DNA of 64,000 bases, taken from assembly GCA_031772625.1 (NCBI GenBank), contig CM062814.1, positions 364,285,750 to 364,349,749 on the forward strand, in the 5' to 3' direction. The notes below the pieces were generated by a model, which was given only the letters and a program-made list of their open reading frames with translations, was not told the origin of the DNA and made no database searches. Positions within the stretch are counted from its first letter, which is position 1. Each line of letters begins with the position of its first letter. Positions 55,720 to 64,000 of the stretch are shown piece after piece. The position numbers were made by a program, and so were the translations under genes. Source of the DNA: Pinus tabuliformis. Its lineage: Eukaryota; Streptophyta; Pinopsida; Pinales; Pinaceae.

Positions 55720-58316
55720 TTATTATTAACTATTCGTAGAAATAAAAAATTATATTATTTATTATTATATATTTTTAAATTTAATTTGCTATACTATAGT
55801 TTTAAATTTTAATTTGGAAATATTATATTAAACTGTAAATACCTTTTTCAAAGGTCCAAAACAGGTAGAGTTTAAATTTGAAAAATTGTTTGACTTTTGG
55901 AAATTAGTTTTTGTGATTAGTTTACATCACTTTTATTTAAAGAAGATTTCAAAGATTAAAAAAAATTGTGAATTTTAATTTGAAAAATTAAATTATTGAT
56001 AATTAAAATATATATAATTTATTATTATTATTGTTGATTTTTATTTTATTTATAGTTGATTAAAAATTAAATCAGCAATTTTTATAATATATATATTATA
56101 TATATATATATATATTAGTTTTATTTATTACTTATTGAGTAAAAAGACTCATTTTACAATTTAGTATGATGGCATGTGTATGTTTGTTTGTTCCTGGTCT
56201 AATGAGTCCATTTAAAATAAAAATAAAAACTATTTTCTAAATAGAAATATAATATCAGCTATAATGAAAAAAATGAATATGTTATAAAGTAATTAGAAGT
56301 AAAAAAAATGTGAGTAAAATGTTTAAATCTTATACTTTTCAAGAATATTTCAACAAGAAATTTAAATAAATTATTTGAAGATCTATATTAACAAATTTAG
56401 GTGGATATCAGCTTCATATGTATTTATATATAGAAAAAATTGGTTAAATAAAATATTTTAATACAATTAATATTGACATGTACGTAAAAATATAATGCAA
56501 TAAAAAACCATTTTAATTTGCAGTCTCCACGTACATGTTATGTAAAATATTTTAATATCAGTTATGAATATATAATATATCATTTAAAAAAAAAATGTAT
56601 ATACCATGAAAAAATTATTGTTTTATGGTTAAAACATATATTTGTTCTTATATATACTCTATATAGCATTCGAAAATACAATTAAAAAAATGACAAATAA
56701 CACATTTTATTTTACACTGTAAAGAGGATTGTACATGAATAATGTGATCCCTCTCGCCTCATATTAGATTTGTACTTAAAATGAATCTATGTTGATTTAG
56801 GCTATGATTAGTTAAGAAGGATACAATCTTATTTAGCAATGATTACTTGTGTCGCCAGATTGTACATTTGCAGGATTTTTTAATTAATATCATGTACGAT
56901 AAGCACATAGATTGAAAGTTTGAGAAAATAGCATTGATGTGTATTTATTTCTACCTCCATGCGTTAAATACAAACCTTCATTTGGAGTGGTTGCGTGAAA
57001 CTCTAGAATACGCGCTGTTCCCAGGCAAGTTAAGAGTTGGACTCGACTATTGTCAGCCTTCAAATGCCACATGAGCTTTACACTAGATGACCCACTGTTG
57101 ATATATCATGGGTGGATTATCCTTCACGTGCGCATAGTTTTCTTATTTGTGGGTCTCGTCCCTAGCCTCCGACCTATTCTAGTTCATTATTCTTTGTTGG
57201 TGCATCAACTTGCTTCACTTGGGCTCAGTTCAGACCTTACTTAAATTTAAAATATTAATATACAATAGTTTGAAATATATATATATATATATATACCATA
57301 TGACAATGTTTGAGTAATCCATGTCGCAGTATGGCATTGTAACAACTTCATTCATCTTACACGTGGTAGTTTCTCAATGGACGAGGTTGTAGTAGTTAGT
57401 TCAATGGGTCGATTTTTTTTATTTATGGACCTGACCCCCAACCACCGACCCCATCGGGGTCATTCCTCTTCATTGGTACATCGAGTTGCTTGACCTAGGC
57501 ATAGTCCCGATCCCAATCAAATTTAAAATATTAATATACAATAGTTTGAAATCTATATATATATATATATATGTACACCACATGATAACGATTCAGTGGC
57601 TCAGTGGCCTACGTGGTAGTAGTGAGCTCAAAGATGAGTTGGAGTTGGCCCTATCCATTCCCGTGTCAGTTTTGTTATTTCTAGGCCCCACTGAGCTAGT
57701 TGTGGCTGGTCCCCTTCATTGGTACACCAACCTACTTGCCTAGGCGCAATTTCCACCCCAAATAAATTTAAAATATCAATATTTAATAGTTTGCAAGATA
57801 TATATATATATATATATATATCATGTGCGAGTGATTCAGTGACTCACATGGCAGTATATAATTGTAACAACACTATTCATCTTCCACGTGGCAATGACTC
57901 AGTGGCCTAGGTGGCATTAGTGAGTTCAAAGACTAGACAGTGTCATCCCTATCCATTAGCACATATAGTTTTGTTATTTCTACGCCCGACACCGAATGCT
58001 CTGTTGTTGTGCTCGTCTTAGGAAATATTCCTCTAGCCACATCACTCCTTGTTTTGTTTCATAGTGATGGGGCGGTGCCTATGCAATCAATCCAGAGTTG
58101 CCACGATTAGGTCATCTTTAGGCTAGAAAGATGTGGGTTATCTAATTAGAGCTATAAGGTTTCATTCTTGGCTAGCTTCTCCATAATGTGACTCTATGCA
58201 TGATGTTGCCATGAGTCGATTGGTTGATGACTTGGTTTAAGCTATGATTAGTTGAGAGGGCTAGAGTCTTATTTAGTAATGATGACTTGCATTGTCGGAT
58301 GGTACACTTGTAGGTT
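55720..58316. repeat. Array unit 2
   Basis: It lacks one of two ~62 bp copies of GAGTTTAAATTTGAAAAATGGTTTGAC in the AT block (units 1, 3 and 4 have both). Sub-repeats start near 57238, 57519 and 57760, with TA runs near 57277 and 57553-57571. Confidence 0.85.
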
Positions 58317-58750
58317 TATTATTAACTATTTGTAGAAATAAAAAATTATATTCTTTATTATTACATATTTTTAAAGTTAATTTGTTATACTATAGTTTTA
58401 AATTTTAATTTGGAAATATTATATTAAACTGTAAATACCTTTTTCAAAGGTCCAAAACAGGTAGAGTTTAAATTTGAAAAATGGTTTGACTTTTTGAAAT
58501 TAGTTTGGGTGCTTCCTAAAACATGTTGAGTTTAAATTTGAAAAATTGTTTGACTTTTGGAAATTAGTTTTTGTGATTAGTTTACATCACTTTTATTTAA
58601 GGAAGAATTCAAAAATTATAAAAAAATTGTGAATTTTAATTTGAAAAATTAAATTATTGATAATTAAGATATATATAATTTATTATTATTATTATTATTA
58701 TTGATTTTTATTTTATTCATAGTTGATTAAAAATTAAATCAACAATTTTT

Positions 58751-58786
<36 letters not shown>

Positions 58787-60228
58787 ATTATATTATATTA
58801 TATGAGTAAAAAGAAAAAGACTTATTTTACAATTTAGTATGATGGCATGTGTAAGTTTGTCTGTTTCATGTATAATGAGTCCATTCAAAATAAAAATAAA
58901 AACTATTCTCTAAATAGAAAAATAATATCAGCTATAATGAAAAAAATGAATATGTTATAAAGTAATTAGAAGAAAAAAAAATGTGAGTAAAATGTTTAAA
59001 TCTTATACTTTTCAGAAATATTTCAACAAGAGATTTAAATAAACTATTTGAAGATCTATATTAACAAATTTAGGTAGATATCAGCTTCATATGTATTTAT
59101 ATATAGAAAAAATTGGTTAAATAAAATATTTTAATACAAATTAATATTGACATGTACTTAAAAATATAATACAATATAAAACCATTTTAATTTGCAGTCT
59201 CCATGTACATGTTATGTAAAATATTTTAGTATCAGTTATGAATATATTATATATCATTTAAAAAAAGAATGTATATACCATGAAAAAATTATTTTTTAAT
59301 GGTTAAAACATATATTTCGTCCTATATATACTCTATATAGCATTCAAAAATACAATTTAAACAATGACAAATAACACATTTTATTTTACCCTCTAAAGAG
59401 GATTGTACATGAATAATTTGATCCCTCTCGCCTCATATTAGATTTGTACTTAAGATGGATCTATGTTGGTTTAGGCTATGATTAGTTGAGAGGGATACAG
59501 TCTTATTTAGCAATGATTACTTGCGTCGCCAGATGGTACGTTTGCAAGATTTTTTAATTAATATCATGTACGATAAGCACATAGATTGAAAGTTTGAAAG
59601 GATAACATCGGTGTGTATTTATTTTTACATCCATGCGTTAAATACAAACCTTCATTTGGAGTGGTTGCGTGAAACTCTAGAATACGTGCAATTCCAAGGC
59701 ATGTTAAGAGTTCGACTCGACTATTGTTAGCCTTCAATTGCCACATGAGCTTTACACTGAATGACCCACTGTCGATATATAACGGGTCAATTATCCTTCA
59801 CGTGCGCATAGTTTTCTTATTTGTGGGTCTCATCCCTAGCCTCCGACCTATTCTAGCTCATTATTCTTTGTTGGTACATCAACCTGCTTGACTGGGGCAC
59901 AGTTGAGACCCTACCTAAATTTAAAATATTGATATACAATAGTTTGAAATATATATATATATATATATATACACCACATGACAACCTCTCAGTGACCCAT
60001 GTGGCAGTATGGCATTGTAACAACCTCATTCATCTTACACATGGTAGTTTCTCAATGGACGTGGTGGTAGTAGTTAGTTCAATGGGTCGATTTTTTTTAT
60101 TTATGGACCTGACCCCCAACCACCGACCTCGTCGAGGTCAGTCCTCTTCATTGGTACATCGAGTTGCTTGACCTAGGCGTAGTCTTGATCCCAATCAAAT
60201 TTAAAATATTAATATACAATAGTTTGAA

Positions 60229-60269
<41 letters not shown>

Positions 60270-61014
60270 ACATGATAATGATTCAGTGGCTCAGTGGCCT
60301 AGGTGGCAGTAGTCAGCTAAAAGATGAGTTGGAGTTGGCCCTATCCATTCCCGTGTCAGTTTTGTTAGTTCTAGGCCCGACCTCGGACCTTTGAGCTAGT
60401 TGTGGCTGGTCCGCTTCATTGGTACATCAACCTACTTGCCCAGGTGCAATTTCCACCCCAAATAAGTTTAAAATATCAGTATATAATAGTTTTCAAGATA
60501 TATATATATATATATATATCATGTGCCAGTGATTCAGTGACTCACATGGCAGTATATAATTGTAACAACACTATTCATCTTCCACATGGTAGTGACTCAG
60601 TGGCCCAGGTGGCATTAGTGAGTTCATAGGCTAGACACTGTCATCCCTATCCATTAGCGCGCATAGTTTTGTTATTTCTAGGCCCGACACCCAATGCTCT
60701 ATTGTTGTGCTCGTCTTAGGAAATATTCCTCTAGCCACATCACTCCTTGTTTTGTTTCATAGTGATGGGGCAGTGCCTATGCATTCAATCCAAAGTTGCC
60801 ACGATTAGGTCATCTTTAGGCTAGAAATATGTGGGTTATCTGATTAGAGCTATAAGGTTTCATTCTTGGCTAGCTTCTCCATAATGTGACTCTATGCAAG
60901 ATGTTGCCATGGGTCGATTGGTTGATGACTTGGTTTAGGCTATGATTAGTTGAGAGGGCTAGAGTCTTATTTAGCAATGATGACTTGCATTGTCGGATAG
61001 TACACTTATAAGTT
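58317..61014. repeat. Array unit 3
   Basis: Full set of sub-repeats. The TA run at 60232-60246 is joined to a (CA)n run (60247-60270), showing microsatellite change within a copy. Confidence 0.85.
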
Positions 61015-61444
61015 TATTATTAACTATTCGTAGAAATAAAAAATTATATTCTTTATTTATATATTTTTAAAGTTAATTTGTTATACTATAGTTTTAAGTT
61101 TTAAATTTTAATTTGGAAATATTATATTAAACTGTAAATACCTTTTTCAAAGGTCCAAAACAGGGAGAGTTTAAATTTGAAAAATGGTTTGACTTTTTGA
61201 AATTCGTTTCGGTGCTTCCTAAAACATGTTGAGTTTAAATTTGAAAAATTGTTTGACTTTTGGAAATTAGTTTTTGTGATTAGTTTAAATCACTTTTATT
61301 TAAAGAAGATTTTAAAGATTAAAAAAAATTGTGAATTTTAATTTGAAAAACTAAATTATTGATAATTAAGATATATAATTTATTATTATTATTGTTGCTT
61401 TTTATTTTATTCATAGTTGATTAAAAATTAAATCAGCAATTTTT

Positions 61445-61483
<39 letters not shown>

Positions 61484-62965
61484 AAGTTTTATTTATTATT
61501 TATTGAGTAAAAAGACTCATTTTACAATCTAGTATGATGGCATGTGTGCGTTTGTCTATTCCTGGTCTAATGAGTCCATTTAAAATAAAAATAAAAACTA
61601 TGTTCTAAATAGAAAAATAATATCAGCTATAATGAAGAAAATGAATATGGTATAAAGTAATTAGAAGTAAAAAAAAATGTGAGTAAAATGTTTAAATCTT
61701 ATACTTTTCAAAAATATTTCAACAAAAGTTTTAAATAAACTATTTGAAGATCTATATTAACAAATTTAGGTCGATATCAGCTTTGTATGTATTTATATAT
61801 AGAAAAAAATGGTTAAATAAAATATTTTAATACAAATTAATATTGACATGTACTTAAAAATATAATACAATAAAAAACCATTTTAATTTGCACTCTCCAT
61901 GTACATGTTCAAACTGTAAAATATTTTATAATATCACTGTTATCAAGTGAAATATGAATTTCACTATGCAATATATATATGTAAAATATTTTAATATAAG
62001 TTATGAATATATAATATATCATTTAAAAAAAATGTATATAGCAAGAAAAAAAAAAAAAAATTATGGTTAAAACATATATTTGGTCCTATATATACTCTAT
62101 ATAGCATTCGAAACTATAATTTAAAAAATGACAAATAGCACATTTTATTTTACACTCTAAAGAGGATTGTACATGAATAATTTGATCCCTCTCACCTCAT
62201 ATTAGATTTCTACTTAAGATGGATCTATGTTGGTTTAGGCTATGATTAGTTGAGAGGGATACAGTCTTATTTAGCAATGATTACTTGTGTTGCCAGATGG
62301 TACGTTTGAAGGATTTTTTAATTAATATCATGTATGATAAGCACATAGATTGAAAGTTTGAAAGGATAGCATCGGTGTGTATTTATTTTTACCTCCATGC
62401 GTTAAATACAAACCTTCATTTGGAGTGGTTGCGTGAAACTCTAGAATACGCGCAGTTCCAAGGCAAGTTAAGAGTTGGATTCGATTATTGTCAGCCTTCA
62501 AATGCCTCATGAGATTTACACTAGATGATCCACTGTCAATATATAACGGGTCAATTATCATGCACGTGCGCATATTTTTCTTATTTGTGGGTCTCGTCCC
62601 TAGCCTCCGACCTATTCTAGCTCATTATTCTTTGTTGGTACATCAACTTGCTTGACTGGGGCACAATTGAGACCCTACCTAAATTTAAAATATTGATATA
62701 CAATAGTTTGAAATATATATATATATATATATATACACCACTTGATAACGATTCAGTGCCTCAGTGGCCTAGGTGGCAGTAGTCAGCTCAAAGATGAGTT
62801 GGAGTTGGCCCTGTCCATTCCCGTGTCAGTTTTGTTATTTCTAGGCTCGACCCCGGACCTTTGAGCTAGTTGTGGCTGGTCCCCTTCATTGGTACATCAA
62901 CCTACTTGCCCAGGCGCAATTTCCACCCCAAATAAGTTTAAAATATCAATATATAATAGTTTGCA

Positions 62966-63010
<45 letters not shown>

Positions 63011-63504
63011 ATGTGCCAGTGATTCAGTGGCTCACATGGCAGTATATAATTGTAACAACACTGTTCATCTTCCACGTGGTAGTGACTTAGTGGCCCAGGT
63101 GGCATTAGTGAGTTCAAAGGCTAGACAGTTTCATCCCTATCCATTAGCGTGCATAGTTTTGTTATTTCTAGGCCCGACACCCAATGCTCTGTTGTTGTGC
63201 TCATCTTAGGAAATATTCCTCTAGCCACATCACTCCTTGTTTTGTTTCATAGTGATGGGGTTGTGCCTATGCATTCTATCTAGAGTTGCCACGATTAGGT
63301 CATCTTTAGGCTAGAAAGATGTGGGTTATCTCATTAGAGCTAGAAGGTTTCATTCTTGGCTAGCTTCTCCATAATGTGACTCTATGCAGGATGTTGCCAT
63401 GAGTCGATTGGTTGATGACTTGGTTTAGGCTATGATTAGTTGAGAGGGCTAGAGTTTTATTTAGCAATGATGACGTTCATTGTCGAATGGTACACTTGTA
63501 GGTT
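61015..63504. repeat. Array unit 4 (one sub-repeat missing)
   Basis: About 2.49 kb. It lacks the sub-repeat with TTTCTCAATGGACG seen in units 1-3. It has an extra ~75 bp near 61912-61983 in the AT block and a long TA run at 62970-63006. Confidence 0.85.
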
Positions 63505-63902
63505 TATTTAGTTAATATCATGTACGATGAACACACAGACTGGAAGTGTGAAAGGATAGTGTTTGTGTGTATTTATTTATTTCTTCCATGTGTTAAATAC
63601 AAACCTTCATTTTGAGCAGTTGCATGAAACTCTGAAATATGCGCAGTTCCAAGGAAGGTGAAGAGTCAGACCCGATTATGGTCATCCTTCCTCTATTGCA
63701 TGAGATTTACTCTGGATGACTGATTGTCGACTATCCAACGGGTCGATTTTCCTTTTAGCACAAATAATTTACTTATTTTTGGATCCGGTCCTCGACTACT
63801 TACCTTGTCAGCCTCATTTTGCTTCATTTGTACATCAACCTGCTTAACTGGGGCGCAGTCCAGACCCCTACTAAATTTAAAATATTGATATACAATAATT
63901 TG

Positions 63903-63949
<47 letters not shown>

Positions 63950-64000
63950 TATATAGATATACCACGTGGAAGTATAACATTGTAACAACCTCGTTCATCT
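63505..64000. repeat. Array unit 5, partial, lacking the AT-rich block
   Basis: After ACACTTGTAGGTTTATTTAG the sequence goes directly to TTAATATCATGTACGATGAACACACAG, which in other units comes after the ~1.5 kb AT block. It therefore shows the arrangement without that block. It ends in a long TA run (63906-63947) with a few GATA units and runs off the window. Confidence 0.8.

Larger units (their letters stand above)
52389..64000. repeat. Higher-order tandem array of ~2.6-2.7 kb units (four units plus a partial fifth)
   Basis: Units begin at TATTATTAACTATT near 52389, 55720, 58317 and 61015; a shortened fifth starts near 63505. Spacing is about 2.74 kb (after removing the LINE insertion), 2.60, 2.70 and 2.49 kb. 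Each unit has an AT-rich block (~1.5 kb) and a GC-richer block with about four related sub-repeats. The sub-repeats end in TTCATTGGTACATC... and open with AAATTTAAAATATT.ATATACAATAGTTTG followed by (TA)n. The array continues past the window. No gene is supported inside it. Confidence 0.9.

Noticed and set aside
54686-63960. CRISPR-like array or origin signal from the evenly recurring TA runs
   Set aside because: They are microsatellite parts of sub-repeats without unique spacers, and plant nuclear DNA has no CRISPR arrays.

Overview
The window is plant nuclear DNA made almost entirely of transposable elements and repeats. I found no intact host gene, no rRNA and no functional tRNA. Large nested LTR retrotransposons of Ty3/gypsy type, including a Tat/Ogre-like element with a second, archaeal-type RNase H and a chromodomain element, point to a seed plant with a large, slowly purged genome. 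A gymnosperm is plausible, but nothing here proves it.

Layout. (1) 1-4170 and 6945-26475 (minus a later insertion) are two old copies of a ~4.2 kb unit of unknown family. The unit carries decayed minus-strand coding-like sequence. Between the copies lies a decayed Ty3/gypsy gag region. (2) 9455-24800 is a 15.3 kb minus-strand Tat/Ogre-like element nested in the second copy. It has ~983 bp LTRs, a CTTGG target duplication, gag, protease, RT/RNase H, integrase and archaeal-type RNase H. It also carries an antisense plant-mobile-domain (PMD) gene remnant with an intron-like segment. (3) 27330-34100 is a minus-strand LTR element lacking RT. Its LTRs are ~2.4 kb and its 2 kb interior encodes coiled-coil, G-patch and double zinc-knuckle sequence. 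The LTRs hold tRNA-like modules. (4) 34265-36870 is a degenerate ~300 bp repeat array interrupted by a 1.37 kb solo-LTR-like insertion. (5) 37496-47988 is a young 10.5 kb chromovirus on the plus strand with equal 2816 bp LTRs, a perfect ATAAA duplication, a PBS, a polypurine tract and a chromodomain. (6) 47994-52388 is AT-rich and holds short tandem repeats, a 76 bp retroposon tail and a 155 bp fold-back MITE. (7) 52389 to the window end is a higher-order tandem array with ~2.6-2.7 kb units. Each unit combines an AT-rich block with about four related sub-repeats containing (TA)n. The first unit alone carries a 578 bp LINE-like insertion with ORF1 sequence.

Relative age by eye: the ~4.2 kb unit copies are oldest. 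The Tat-like element (LTRs ~11-12% different) and the G-patch element (~10%) follow. The chromovirus is much younger (LTRs ~1.8% different). Several insertions have an uninterrupted paralogous copy in the same window that serves as an empty-site control.

All LTR elements are treated as fossils. The coding parts are interrupted, and domain spans are approximate. All identity figures are by-eye estimates.
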